Virus record (IMG/VR): IMGVR_UViG_3300017963_000018
Location: 26,026 to 90,025 of that record
Direction: 5' to 3' (one strand)
Origin: a virus
DNA length: 64,000 bases
The notes below the pieces were generated by a model. It saw only the letters and a program-made list of their open reading frames with translations, did no database searches and was not told the origin of the DNA. Numbering within the stretch: position 1 is the first letter of the stretch; each line of letters begins with the position of its first letter. Below are positions 42,301 through 51,946 of the stretch, in pieces. Made by a program: the position numbers and the translations under genes.

Positions 42301-45300
42301 GCCAAACGGTTAGAGACAGTTTTCAGTTATCTCCTACAGTACAGCTACCTACGACTCGAGAAGTTGTTTACGTATTTCGTGGCAGTCATACTTGGTCTGG
42401 CGTGGGCTTTGAAAAGACTGACCGGATTCGGGTGGAATACCGGATTATAAACACGATAGGTAATGGTGTCTTTGTCCTTGGGCATTTGGGAGAATGGAAT
42501 TACGCCGGTGTTGATACTCCGCTTGAGTGGGAAAGTTACACCACATCGGACAGCACAACGGCGTCGACCAGTGTTTCTACCACAGCTTCGACAACTGCTT
42601 CGACAAGTGAAACAACAACTGCTTCGACTACCGCTTCCAGTTCAGTTTCGACCACCGCGTCAACATCGGCGTCAAGTTCTATATCAACATCGTCGTCAAC
42701 TCAAAACCCGTTAGTTTTAACTAGGGCAGAAGACGACTTGGCGACAACAGATGATGTTTATCACCGGACTATAGAAGAACTAAATGGGAATACGGACGGC
42801 GGGTTTTTCGTAGGTTCTACTAAATACGATACACACTATTTGTATTTCTATTCCCCCATTAACGCTCCAAATGTTTTGGATTGGGCGGCTGGTGCTTGGA
42901 AAGTTCGTTTGCATGTTGCTACCTATAATGCGTTAAGTGGGACCGGGATTTACAGCCAAGTCTTTGTCGCGCGTGTATCTGAAGATGGGCAAACGGTAAA
43001 AGACAGCTTCCAGTTAACTCCGTTAATGCAGGTACCTACGCTAAAAGAGGTCACCTACGTATTTCGTGGATCGCATACTTGGTCCGGCGCCGGCTTCGCA
43101 AAAACCGACCGTATCCGCGTTGAATACCGTGTTATTAATATTGAGCAAAACGGAGTAATAGGTTTCGGCAACCTGGGCCATTGGGAATACGCTGGTGTTG
43201 ATACGCCGGTTGAGTGGGAGCCTTTTACAACAACAGCCTCGACCACAGCTTCGACAACAGCTTCGACAACGGCGTCAACCTCCGTATCGACTACGGCTTC
43301 GACCACGGCGTCATCCTCGGTCTCCACAAGCGCCTCGTCTACACTGTCGACGCAACACCCCAGTACAACGGCACCGTACGGACAGCGTGAACTATTCGCT
43401 AAACAAACTTTTGAAGACGGGTTAGCGGAAGGCTGGACAAACGGCACGGGGGCTGCCCTTGAAGGGTACTGGGTTGAAGGACCGACGGACGGTGGGCTTG
43501 AAGGCTCCGACTATATGTTTGTTGGTGATTGGGCGGCTGCGGGAAGTAATTATGCGCAGCTAAAGATACCCAACCTGATCACTGAAGGGGTTGTGGATGT
43601 AACCTTCAAGGTTCGTACACACAGCGAAGGTAATACCCGGGTTATGTCTGTCGGGATTAAGGGCTCCGGCGATAACCTGTCAGACCGCATTGGCTATATC
43701 CGTTTTTACCATACAGGATCAATCCAGGCAAAAGACGGGGCAACGTGGCGCGATATCCGCGAATGGTCACCGGATACAAATTACACCGTCCGTTTTGTCG
43801 CACACTGTTCGGCGACTGACGGCGATTACAATGTCTACATAGATGGGGTATTAGAAACAGACACAGATGGCCCGTTTGCGTGGCCTGATGTAACCGCTGA
43901 CGGCTTCCAGGCAATATTCTTATCCAGGGGCGATACCGGCACACCGGGGGCCGGAGAATTGCTCATGGTGGACAATATCGAGGGATTCCATAGTTATTCC
44001 CCCGAGATTGCCGAGGGGTGGCGTGGGCGCGATATCGGTACAAAGCCAGACTACGCTGGGGACGACGAAATCACCGCCAAGCCTCAGAAATGCCTATGGT
44101 GGGCTAAAGGCTCCTGGTGGCTTGTCGATTATGACGGGTCTTCTGGCTACTACATTTATCGATTTGACGCGAATGGTAAGATATGGCGAACACAAGGGGT
44201 TCGCATTGAGGAAGATCCTGATTGGCGTTGGTCGGTATGGTACGACGAAAATGATGACGTTTACATTGCGGGTCAATCGGGCCGTGTAGCGGTAAGCAAT
44301 CGGCTATATCGATATACCTACTCTGCAGCGCTTGATGATTGGACCTTGTCTGACGCCACTAATTGCGGCGGGGCAATGAATCCATGGTCTGCCACAGGTG
44401 ATGATAACAATCCCCCTAATATAGACCTTGTCGGCGATTCTCAAAACCGAATATGGGTTGTATGGCATACAGCAAGCGCAGTTGATTCGGGCGCTATCGA
44501 ATACGAAGTTAGAAGCACAGCTGATCTCGCACTTATAAACGATACTGATTACAACTGGCCTGTGACTCTACACAATGTCGGTTCTGACGACATGTATTCC
44601 TGTATTGGTTTTGATGACGGGACTGCCTCCATAGGTATTTTGTACTCGCATCATGTTTCAGGATCTGTGTTAACCGACGAAGAGATCGGTTTCCTTCACC
44701 ACCACGACTCGGAAACCGACCTAGGGGTAAGCGGCTGGGAGGCGTCGGAGCAGGTCAACTCAGGGCTTCAGGATCTTGAACCTGACGACCATGTCGATGT
44801 GGCGGCCGATCCAAATACCGGACAGCTATTTGCCTGTTGGAAAACGTCTATGGACGATCCAGCAGAACCGGTTGTTCAGTTCTCCCGCAGGCCTGATGCA
44901 GCAAGCGGCTGGACAGACCACGCTACCGTTTGGATTGGTACAGGTTACACACGTCCACGGATTCTCGTCGATAGGCATAACAAAGAAGTTTACGTTGTTA
45001 GCACGTATACCCCAGGCACTAACACCATTGTATACAAGAAGTCCGATACCGACGTTATCGCTTTCGGTTCTGAAGTAACAATAATCCAAGACACCGGCAG
45101 CACACAAAACAACGTTATGCCGCCACGCCAATCGATCCACCCGAACGATGGCGATTTTATGGTGTTGTCAGGTGGCGCCAACAATTATCGATACTACAGC
45201 ACTTTCGGGTTAAGCCAGACTATATCGACTTCTGCGTCAACGTCGGAGTCGACAAGCGCCAGCACATCAGCTTCTTCGAGTGTCTCAACTAGCGCTTCAA

Positions 45301-48300
45301 CAACCGCGTCAAGCTCCCTATCGACAACAGCTTCAACGACTGCGTCAACGTCAGCCTCCAGTACTATGTCAACTGCGTCGACTACACAAAACCCGGAGGT
45401 TTTAACAAGGCTCGAGTCGGACCTGATCACTACAGACGACGACCTGAAGTTTACGGCGGAAGAGCTGGGTGAACATACTACCGGCGACATTATTCTTTCT
45501 ACCGAAGCTTTCGATACCCATAATATTTATTTCTATACTCCTCTAAATTTCCCAAATAAGCTTGATTGGGAAGCGGGTGCCTGGAAGGTCCGGCTATTTG
45601 TTGAGCACTATTCCCTCATAAACGGTGACGGGATTACGTCACAAGTCTTCGTTGCGCGTGTTTCTGAAGACGGGGAGACTGTAAAGGACAGTTTCCAGCT
45701 TACCCCCACAAGTCAAGTCCCCACATACGAAGATGTGACGTATGTATTTAGGGGTAGCCATACTTGGTCGGGTGCTGGCTTTGCTAAGTCTGACCGAATC
45801 CGCTTTGAGTATCGACTTACGAATACAGAAGGCACAGGAGTAATTTGGATAGGCCTTGGAGACTGGTCTCGCTCCGGCGTTGATAAGCCCATAGAAGGTG
45901 TCGAATACACAACGTCGCACACCACAACCGCATCAACGTCAGCCTCCACTACCGCCTCTACCACCGCCTCTACCACCGCTTCCAGCACAGCCTCCAGTAC
46001 CGCTTCAACGTCGGCTTCTTCTTCAGTATCCAGCTCCGTTTCAACAACAGCATCCTCAAGTCTATCGAGTAGCGCGTCCACCACCATGTCAACGACAGCT
46101 TCCAGTTCTATGTCGACATCGTCGTCAACACAGAACCCGGAAGTTCTAACCATACTCGCGTCGGATCTTATTACAACAGACGAACCATTGCGGTTCACCC
46201 TGGAAGATCTCGGAGGCCATACAACCGGCGGGGCCGCCTTTACAACTAATGAGTTTGATACCCATAACGTATACTTCTATTCGCCATTACATTACCCCAA
46301 TAAGGTAGCCTGGGAAACGGGAGCCTGGAAGGTTCGGCTTTACGTTGACAACTACACCGAGCTAACCGGCGAGACTATTACATCACAGGTCTTTGTTGCT
46401 CGTGTGTCAGAAGACGGCGAAACGGTAAAAGACGATTTTCAGCTTACCCCCGTAAGCCAGGTACCGACATGGACTGACACAACCTATGTGTTTAGGGGGA
46501 CGCATACCTGGTCAGGGACCGGCTTCGCGAAGACCGACCGTATTCGGGTTGAATATAGGTTTACCAATTTAGAGGGCACAGGGGTTATCTGGTTAGGGCT
46601 TGGCGATTGGGACAGGTCCGGTGTCGATAAGCCAATAGAAAGCGTTGAGTATACAACGTCAAATACAACGTCGGCATCGAGTAGTGTTTCTACAACAGCG
46701 TCCAGCAGCCTTTCTACAACCGCATCAACCACCGCATCGACCACCGCTTCAAGTAGTTACTCTTCTTCAGTTTCCAGTAGCGCGTCAAGTACAGCTTCCA
46801 CCACCATGTCGTCGTCGTTCTCCAGTACCATGTCGACGGCTTCTTCCACACAAAACCCGGAAGTCTTGACAAAGCTTGAATCTAATCTTGCGACAACGGA
46901 TGACCCATACAAGCTCACCGCCGAGGAACTTGGAGGACACACGACCGGTGGGGTTGCCTTTACATCTAATCAGTTCGAAACTAACTATATATATTTCTAC
47001 ACACCGGTTAATTTCCCAAATATTGTAGACTGGCCTACAGGTGCATGGAAAATCCGCCTTCATGTAACTAACTATGCCTCGTTAACCGGGTCGGGGATAA
47101 GCGCACAGGTCTTTGTCGCCCGCGTATCTGCTGACGGGGACACAATCAAGGATAGTTTTCAACTAACGCCCATAAATCAAACCCCAATAGATCAAGACAT
47201 AACATATGTCTTTCGCGGAAACCATGAATGGTCAGGGGCTGGGTTTGCTAAATCAGATCGAATCCGCTTTGAATACCGTTTTACAAACATTGAAGCCGAC
47301 GGAATTATCTGGCTTGGCCTCGGTGACTGGGATCGCTCCGGCGTTGACAAACCTATTGAAGGAGTGTCCTTTACAACGACAGCCTCTACGTCCCAAAGCA
47401 CGACAGCCTCCAGTAGTGTATCAAGCACAGCTTCTTCTTCAGTTTCAACAACCGCGTCAAGTACCGCTTCAACAACCGCCTCTACAAGCTATTCAAGTAC
47501 TGCTTCAAGCAGTTATTCTTCAACCGCTTCAACAACAGCAAGCTCCTCCTACTCCAGTTCAGTATCTACTTCGTTGACGGAAAGCTCTACGTCGGCAAGT
47601 AGTTCATTGTCCACGACTGCGTCAAGTTCTTTATCCACAACAGCAAGCTCTTCGGTATCTACAACAGCAAGCTCGACAAAGTCGACTAGTATGTCGTCTT
47701 CAGTCTCAACGACAGCTTCTAGTACAGCGTCAACGTCAGCCTCGTCATCTTTGTCCAGTTCAGTATCAACTTCTGCCTCCTCGAGCTACTCCTCTACAGC
47801 TTCTACCACAGCTTCTACGAGTTACTCATCTACGGCCTCAAGTAGTGCGTCAACGACAGCTTCAAGCACCGCTTCAACAACCGCGTCAAGCTCCTTATCG
47901 ACTACGGCTTCAAGCAGTGCCTCAACCACAGCCTCAAGTAGTTACTCCTCGACGGCGTCTTCAACCGCAAGCTCTTCCGTTTCAACGACTGCCTCAACCA
48001 CAGCCTCGACAACTATGTCGACGGCGTCTACAACGATTAACCCCGAGGTTTTGACTCGGTTAGAGTCGGACCTGATAACTACAGACGAAACTTTACGCTT
48101 TACTGCTGAGGAATTAGGCGGGCACACCACCGGTGATATTGCTGTAGGGTCCTCTCAGTTCGATACGCATAACATTTACTTCTATACCCCATTAGGCTTT
48201 CCAAACAAACTTGATTGGGACACCGGTGCCTGGAAAGTTCGACTACATGTAACCACATATATCCAGTTAACGGGTTCCGGGATAACCAGCCAAATATTTG

Positions 48301-50294
48301 TTGCGCGTGTATCGTCTGACGGGGAGACCATAAAGGACAGTTTTCAATTAACGCCCGTAAGCCAAGTACCTACGCTTCCGGGGACCACGTATGTATTTAG
48401 GGGTAGTCATACTTGGTCGGGGGTCGGCTTTGATAGAACCGACCGTATTCGTTTTGAATACCGGTTAACAAACACCGAAGGTACAGGAGTAATCTGGCTG
48501 GGATTAGGTAATTGGTCCGAATCTGGTGTTGATAAGCCTATTAGTGGGATCCCCACTTCAACGTCGGCGTCAACTTCGGCCAGCACTACAGCTTCAACTA
48601 CCGCCTCCTCAAGCTATAGTTCAACAGCGTCTTCCAGCCATAGCAGTAGTTTCAGCTCAACAGCCAGTTCTTCGCTGTCTAGTTCACTATCTACGTCCGT
48701 TACCGAAAGCTCAACCTCAGCGTCAAGTTCGTTATCGTCAACGGCCAGTTCTTCATTCTCGTCAACGGCGAGTTCGTCATACTCAAGTACCGCCAGTTCA
48801 ACAGCGTCAAGCTCCTATTCGAGTTCTGTATCCAGTACCGCGTCGAGTTCACTGTCAACAACCGCCTCGACTTCAATGTCGAGTTCGGTATCAAGTACCG
48901 CCTCAACAACCGCGTCAAGCTCTCTATCAACAACAGCCTCCAGTAGCTATTCTTCAAGTTTATCGTCTTCAGTAAGCTCTTCTTTTTCGTCGTCAGCCAG
49001 TTCTTCTTATAGTAGTTCAGTATCTACGTCCGTCACGGAAAGCTCGACTTCGGCGTCCAGTTCTCTAACGTCTTCTGCAAGTTCTTCCGAATCAACCTCA
49101 GCAAGCTCCAGCTACTCTTCGACGGCGTCTTCTACCGCAAGCTCGTCTGTGTCAACCACAGCCTCGAGCACGGCGTCTTCGTCGGTAAGCTCTTCAGTCT
49201 CAACGTCAGCCAGTTCTTCAGTAAGTTCAACCGCTTCGACAACTGCGTCTTCGTCGGTGTCTTCGTCGGTTAGCACGACAGCCTCAAGTAGCTATTCTTC
49301 GACGGCCTCCAGCAGCTATTCTTCAACGGCCTCAAGTAGCTATTCCTCGACAGCCTCAAGTAGCCTTTCAACAACAGCGTCAACCTCAGCAAGCTCGTCG
49401 TACAGTTCTTCATTCTCTACGTCAGTGACGTTAAGCTCGACTTCTGCGTCGAGTTCACTATCAACGTCCGCAAGTTCATCGCTGTCAACAACAGCGTCTT
49501 CAAGTGCATCCTCTACGAAGTCGACATCGGCATCCAGTAGTGTGTCGACATCTGCATCGAGTTCAATGTCGTCGACCGCCTCCACGTCTGCGAGTTCGTC
49601 AGTGTCGTCGTCGATGTCGACTTCTCGTTCTTCTACCGAATCCACGTCCGCAAGTTCGTCGGTGTCAAGTTCAATGTCGACCAGTTTGTCGACAAGTGCT
49701 ACGACTCCAGCGGGCGGTAACCCTACAACACAGCCACCTAACCCACCTATTCCTGTTGTCGCCCGCGATTGGCTTTATCTACACATTAAGATCGTCCCAC
49801 GATACAATGACGAGGAATTGATACAGCACGCTGACGATATGATTGACGATGGCACGTGGCGGGAGGCTGGGGGAATCGACAGCCCAGCTTCTCGCGGTAT
49901 GCGGGAATTGATTAATGACCCTACTGGGGCATATGATACAATTTTCGGCAATCGCCATGAGGTTGATTTGAACCCCATAGGCAACGCAATCGAAAGCTAT
50001 CAAGGATGGAAGACGTGCGAGATTCTTTACGAAACAATTACCTTAGACGGTGGCGGAGAGTGGGAATCAGATACGGACGGAACGCCTATCGGGGGATCAG
50101 GGCTGATAGAATATGCGGAAGAAGCCCTGTGCGAGACACAGAAAGTGATTTTCATTGCAGGCATTACAGAAACGCGGTTCTATCATTTTGTCTTCAGAAT
50201 GCGAACGGAATGGGCCTCGGCTAACTACATAGACGTTGACCAGTACGTTTTAGTCGTAGCGCATGACGCATGCGGCACACTAGGGGCTTCGTAA
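39372..50294 (+). CDS. Giant modular mucin-like virion protein (3640 residues)
   Basis: It starts at ATG 39372, after GGACGGAAG; an open TTG at 39345 is less likely. The protein alternates Ser/Thr/Ala stalks with a globular module of about 170 residues that recurs nine times plus one diverged copy at the N-terminus. Module hallmarks are DTHNIYFYSP, GAWKVRL, FVARVSEDG, VFRGSHTWSG and DRIRVEYR. Between copies five and six lies a LamG-like domain (about residues 1337-1540) followed by a propeller-like domain (about 1540-1948). The C-terminal 390-residue stalk ends in a compact domain (RDWLYLHIKIVPRYND...). It is probably a tail fibre or adhesion protein and a likely O-glycosylation target. Confidence 0.72.
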   Translation: MATYYFDSVNSDIGDSGATHNKYMQSVDPADGTTLQVGGNTAVGTKYYFCFFTTSGVPENVDWETGDWDVVLKWGEVEANWDTRVRIRRVDSAGTTQEASDWSSAVTSVDYGSHTFEFNNLDFLYTDAGDVTDRICVEVEATKLSNGVRYYQVAVADASSGSYVITPVDETPTTTASTTMSTSVSTTASTQSTTQNPQVLTSVVSDVAETDDLYKREIEEYTGDSDATGGGFSIGTYLFDTHNLYWYSPAGVPDALDWGDGSWSVRLNVSLYFALTGSGISAQVFIARVSSDGSTVRDSFQLTPTNQTPITAGVVYVFRGSHEWSGAGFQQSDRIRVEYRLTNIEGNGVITLGKLGQWEYAGVDSPISWEPPESATTTASTTASTTMSTASTTQNPMVLAKVDSEFIGTDEPLSYSIEELNGNTTTGVIIPSNKYDTHNVYFYSPVNAPNVLNWDAGAWKVRLYVSSYTLIGGAGNSMWARVFIARVSEDGQTVKDSFQLTPLIQNPLPRETVFVFRGSHTWSGAGFAKTDRIRIEYQLINLEIDGAIWLDDLGKWSYAGVDTPVEWEPYTTSNTTTASTSMSTTASTTASTTASTTKSSSVSTTASTSFSSTYSTASTTLNPAVATQAESDLNTTDSPNRYTLEELNGNTDGGVTIGSIKYDTHNIYFYSPINSPGLTDWPSGAWKVRFHVSHYTALSGVNIHTEIFVARVSEDGETIKDSFQLTPSIQNPVWKEVTYVFRGSHTWSGSGFAATDRIRIEYRITNIEQDGVIFLGELGHWYAAGIDSPIEWGQITTTASTTASTSNSTTASSSLSTTASSTESTTASTSKSTTASSSLTSTASTSNSSTASSSLSSSMSSTESTTASTTASSSMSTSSSTQNPLVLTSAEDDLAETDDPLHKTIEELNGNTSGGFSIESNQFDTHNIYFYSPTNSPNVLDWDTGAWKVRLCISSYINLNGSGITSQVFIARVSADGQTVRDSFQLSPTVQLPTTREVVYVFRGSHTWSGVGFEKTDRIRVEYRIINTIGNGVFVLGHLGEWNYAGVDTPLEWESYTTSDSTTASTSVSTTASTTASTSETTTASTTASSSVSTTASTSASSSISTSSSTQNPLVLTRAEDDLATTDDVYHRTIEELNGNTDGGFFVGSTKYDTHYLYFYSPINAPNVLDWAAGAWKVRLHVATYNALSGTGIYSQVFVARVSEDGQTVKDSFQLTPLMQVPTLKEVTYVFRGSHTWSGAGFAKTDRIRVEYRVINIEQNGVIGFGNLGHWEYAGVDTPVEWEPFTTTASTTASTTASTTASTSVSTTASTTASSSVSTSASSTLSTQHPSTTAPYGQRELFAKQTFEDGLAEGWTNGTGAALEGYWVEGPTDGGLEGSDYMFVGDWAAAGSNYAQLKIPNLITEGVVDVTFKVRTHSEGNTRVMSVGIKGSGDNLSDRIGYIRFYHTGSIQAKDGATWRDIREWSPDTNYTVRFVAHCSATDGDYNVYIDGVLETDTDGPFAWPDVTADGFQAIFLSRGDTGTPGAGELLMVDNIEGFHSYSPEIAEGWRGRDIGTKPDYAGDDEITAKPQKCLWWAKGSWWLVDYDGSSGYYIYRFDANGKIWRTQGVRIEEDPDWRWSVWYDENDDVYIAGQSGRVAVSNRLYRYTYSAALDDWTLSDATNCGGAMNPWSATGDDNNPPNIDLVGDSQNRIWVVWHTASAVDSGAIEYEVRSTADLALINDTDYNWPVTLHNVGSDDMYSCIGFDDGTASIGILYSHHVSGSVLTDEEIGFLHHHDSETDLGVSGWEASEQVNSGLQDLEPDDHVDVAADPNTGQLFACWKTSMDDPAEPVVQFSRRPDAASGWTDHATVWIGTGYTRPRILVDRHNKEVYVVSTYTPGTNTIVYKKSDTDVIAFGSEVTIIQDTGSTQNNVMPPRQSIHPNDGDFMVLSGGANNYRYYSTFGLSQTISTSASTSESTSASTSASSSVSTSASTTASSSLSTTASTTASTSASSTMSTASTTQNPEVLTRLESDLITTDDDLKFTAEELGEHTTGDIILSTEAFDTHNIYFYTPLNFPNKLDWEAGAWKVRLFVEHYSLINGDGITSQVFVARVSEDGETVKDSFQLTPTSQVPTYEDVTYVFRGSHTWSGAGFAKSDRIRFEYRLTNTEGTGVIWIGLGDWSRSGVDKPIEGVEYTTSHTTTASTSASTTASTTASTTASSTASSTASTSASSSVSSSVSTTASSSLSSSASTTMSTTASSSMSTSSSTQNPEVLTILASDLITTDEPLRFTLEDLGGHTTGGAAFTTNEFDTHNVYFYSPLHYPNKVAWETGAWKVRLYVDNYTELTGETITSQVFVARVSEDGETVKDDFQLTPVSQVPTWTDTTYVFRGTHTWSGTGFAKTDRIRVEYRFTNLEGTGVIWLGLGDWDRSGVDKPIESVEYTTSNTTSASSSVSTTASSSLSTTASTTASTTASSSYSSSVSSSASSTASTTMSSSFSSTMSTASSTQNPEVLTKLESNLATTDDPYKLTAEELGGHTTGGVAFTSNQFETNYIYFYTPVNFPNIVDWPTGAWKIRLHVTNYASLTGSGISAQVFVARVSADGDTIKDSFQLTPINQTPIDQDITYVFRGNHEWSGAGFAKSDRIRFEYRFTNIEADGIIWLGLGDWDRSGVDKPIEGVSFTTTASTSQSTTASSSVSSTASSSVSTTASSTASTTASTSYSSTASSSYSSTASTTASSSYSSSVSTSLTESSTSASSSLSTTASSSLSTTASSSVSTTASSTKSTSMSSSVSTTASSTASTSASSSLSSSVSTSASSSYSSTASTTASTSYSSTASSSASTTASSTASTTASSSLSTTASSSASTTASSSYSSTASSTASSSVSTTASTTASTTMSTASTTINPEVLTRLESDLITTDETLRFTAEELGGHTTGDIAVGSSQFDTHNIYFYTPLGFPNKLDWDTGAWKVRLHVTTYIQLTGSGITSQIFVARVSSDGETIKDSFQLTPVSQVPTLPGTTYVFRGSHTWSGVGFDRTDRIRFEYRLTNTEGTGVIWLGLGNWSESGVDKPISGIPTSTSASTSASTTASTTASSSYSSTASSSHSSSFSSTASSSLSSSLSTSVTESSTSASSSLSSTASSSFSSTASSSYSSTASSTASSSYSSSVSSTASSSLSTTASTSMSSSVSSTASTTASSSLSTTASSSYSSSLSSSVSSSFSSSASSSYSSSVSTSVTESSTSASSSLTSSASSSESTSASSSYSSTASSTASSSVSTTASSTASSSVSSSVSTSASSSVSSTASTTASSSVSSSVSTTASSSYSSTASSSYSSTASSSYSSTASSSLSTTASTSASSSYSSSFSTSVTLSSTSASSSLSTSASSSLSTTASSSASSTKSTSASSSVSTSASSSMSSTASTSASSSVSSSMSTSRSSTESTSASSSVSSSMSTSLSTSATTPAGGNPTTQPPNPPIPVVARDWLYLHIKIVPRYNDEELIQHADDMIDDGTWREAGGIDSPASRGMRELINDPTGAYDTIFGNRHEVDLNPIGNAIESYQGWKTCEILYETITLDGGGEWESDTDGTPIGGSGLIEYAEEALCETQKVIFIAGITETRFYHFVFRMRTEWASANYIDVDQYVLVVAHDACGTLGAS
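39955..48550 (+). repeat. Nine tandem copies of a 170-residue beta module
   Basis: Copies begin near 39,955, 40,552, 41,231, 42,011, 42,701, 45,385, 46,131, 46,851 and 48,035. Each opens with (Q/L/I)NP(E/Q/L/M/A)V and a pair of acidic residues. It then carries DTHN(I/V)YFYSP, WKVRL, SQVFVARVS, DSFQLTP, TYVFRGSHTWSG and ends in GVD(K/T/S)PIE. A Ser/Thr tract of variable length follows each. A diverged copy precedes the first. Confidence 0.85.
47380..48030 (+). repeat. Long mucin-like Ser/Thr tract before module 9
   Basis: About 215 residues of STTASSS, SSSYS and STASTS units, made with mixed Ser codons. It includes a SLTESSTSASSSLS phrase that recurs in the C-terminal tract. Confidence 0.85.
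48551..49710 (+). repeat. C-terminal mucin-like stalk (about 390 residues)
   Basis: This is the longest tract of the window, nearly all Ser, Thr and Ala, with Tyr, Val, Leu, Phe or Met every fourth to eighth residue. The phrase S(V/L)T(E/L)SSTSASSSL recurs at intervals (48,697, 49,025, 49,425). That gives a higher-order period of several hundred bases. Confidence 0.85.
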
Positions 50295-51946
50295 TGAGTA
50301 AACGGCAATACTTCGGTACAACGTTCGATCAAATCTTGTTACAGCCGACGAATCGGTCTCCGGCATACCGCGTCGAGATATGGAATCCGCACCGCACAGA
50401 CATCCATGATGTGGTTATGGGGCAGGCGGAATCACCGGCGTATGATGTATCCGATTGGGTTGCCAGTATTGGATACAACGAAAATATCGTTTTTGAGAAC
50501 AACGATGACGCCGTTGCCACAAGCCTAACGCTGGAGGTTGTTTACGACGAAGACGCGCTCCCCGTTGAAATGACGCAACGGACTTGGCTTGACGGTACGC
50601 CCATCCGCGTTTACCAGGGGGATACCCGTATTCCTAAAACGGATTGGGTGCCTATCTTCACAGGTGTCTGCCGGGGGGTTCCTTCGACAACCGAGCTGAC
50701 CCGTAACGAAAACAAGCCCCAACGATTAATGGTGACGGCTGTAGACCGGGCGGAGAAATATCTAAATAAACTCGTCACCGCCAGAAGCTACGACCAGGGC
50801 ACTGACGTGGGGAAGGCGGCAATCGAGACGGCTATCGAGTGGGGAGCGCTGGATCGCCGGGAGATCAAGATCGGGTACCAGGATTACGAAATTGGCCACG
50901 AACAAAGCCAGTTGGTCGATATCGAGCTTCTAAAGGGCCTGTATCACATTTTGTTCACCGTAGGTAAGAAACCTCGCTTCAATGCCGAGGGGTACCTTGT
51001 GGCGGCGGATACGGACCTTGAGCGGGCTCCGGTGCGGGAATATCCGAACAAAGACTTGATTGTCGAGATTTCGCGCGAGCAGGTGTTATCGTCAATCAAC
51101 AATAGCGTTCGCCTTTTGGGCCTGGCGAACGAATTAACAGAAGTTGTGGAAAAGGATAAAAGACTTGCCCACGGGTCAATCACCGCAGGATTCTTCGAAA
51201 GCGCCGTCAGGGACTGGATCTATTTTTCGGAGAATGACGGAAAGGCCTCCGGTGGTCGGCGGGCGAAGGATACGTACTTAGCCAACGAAAAGATATCAAC
51301 GGTCGGTGGGTTCTTCGGGGAAAACCTGGAATGGCGCCCAACGCTGGAAGATGATGGGTATACGTGTTTTGGTGGACAAATAGCTTTTGATACGGGATTC
51401 GATGCAACTATCCGGGCTGTGCTTACCGGGACGTATGCAGCGAGCTGGTCGGTGGGGGCGATATTAGACGCCGGCGCCGATATGGCGTCAGCTGTCGGGG
51501 ATATCTCCGGCGCAACGTCACTTACCACCGCCGCTAACGTTGCTAAGGGGATCGCTGTCGCCGCCATGGTGGGAATAATCTTGTCGATGACAGAAATGGG
51601 CCGTGTGTACTGGGAAGTTCACGGGAAGCCTTTCCAGCACGTGTATCAACAGCTGGTGGCGACGGCGGCGTTGAATGGGATATTGACGGAAGATATTCAC
51701 GAGATTGAGCTTCGCAATGATTGGTTATACGATCTTGACTACATGGAAGCACGCGCACGGGAACTACTAAAGCGGGAGTTGATCAAGGCCTGGTCGTACA
51801 GAATAGTTATGATAGATGACCCCTTGATCGAGGCCGACGATATCATCCAGGTTGAAGATCTTAAGTTTTACGTGACCAGCATCCGTAAGACATTGACCAG
51901 GCCGGGTGACGGTCGCATGATTCTGACCGCTTGGAGGCTTGCGTAA
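50294..51946 (+). CDS. Baseplate hub or tail-associated protein
   Basis: This 550-residue protein starts at ATG 50294 overlapping the previous stop. The N-terminal half has hub-like beta pattern (AYRVEIWNPHRT, DGTPIRVYQGDTRI...VPIFTGVCRG, RLMVTAVDRAEKYLNK). The C-terminal half (LIEADDIIQVEDLKFYVTSIRKTL) ends in the strand pair seen in siphovirus hub or Dit/Tal-type proteins. A helical hydrophobic insert (ATSLTTAANVAKGIAVAAMVGIIL, near residue 425) is unusual. Residues 200-300 include the R-rich YILxF region. The likely role is tail tip assembly. Confidence 0.55.
   Translation: MSKRQYFGTTFDQILLQPTNRSPAYRVEIWNPHRTDIHDVVMGQAESPAYDVSDWVASIGYNENIVFENNDDAVATSLTLEVVYDEDALPVEMTQRTWLDGTPIRVYQGDTRIPKTDWVPIFTGVCRGVPSTTELTRNENKPQRLMVTAVDRAEKYLNKLVTARSYDQGTDVGKAAIETAIEWGALDRREIKIGYQDYEIGHEQSQLVDIELLKGLYHILFTVGKKPRFNAEGYLVAADTDLERAPVREYPNKDLIVEISREQVLSSINNSVRLLGLANELTEVVEKDKRLAHGSITAGFFESAVRDWIYFSENDGKASGGRRAKDTYLANEKISTVGGFFGENLEWRPTLEDDGYTCFGGQIAFDTGFDATIRAVLTGTYAASWSVGAILDAGADMASAVGDISGATSLTTAANVAKGIAVAAMVGIILSMTEMGRVYWEVHGKPFQHVYQQLVATAALNGILTEDIHEIELRNDWLYDLDYMEARARELLKRELIKAWSYRIVMIDDPLIEADDIIQVEDLKFYVTSIRKTLTRPGDGRMILTAWRLA

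Noticed and set aside
43990-45215. Sialidase (neuraminidase) domain in the 3640-residue protein
   Set aside because: The propeller-like strand pattern and the sialic acid context made this tempting, but I could not find clear Asp-box (SxDxGxxW) repeats or the arginine triad, so only a propeller-like domain is claimed.
39372-50294. Diversity-generating retroelement target
   Set aside because: Repeats show synonymous drift rather than A-specific substitutions and no reverse transcriptase gene is present in the window.
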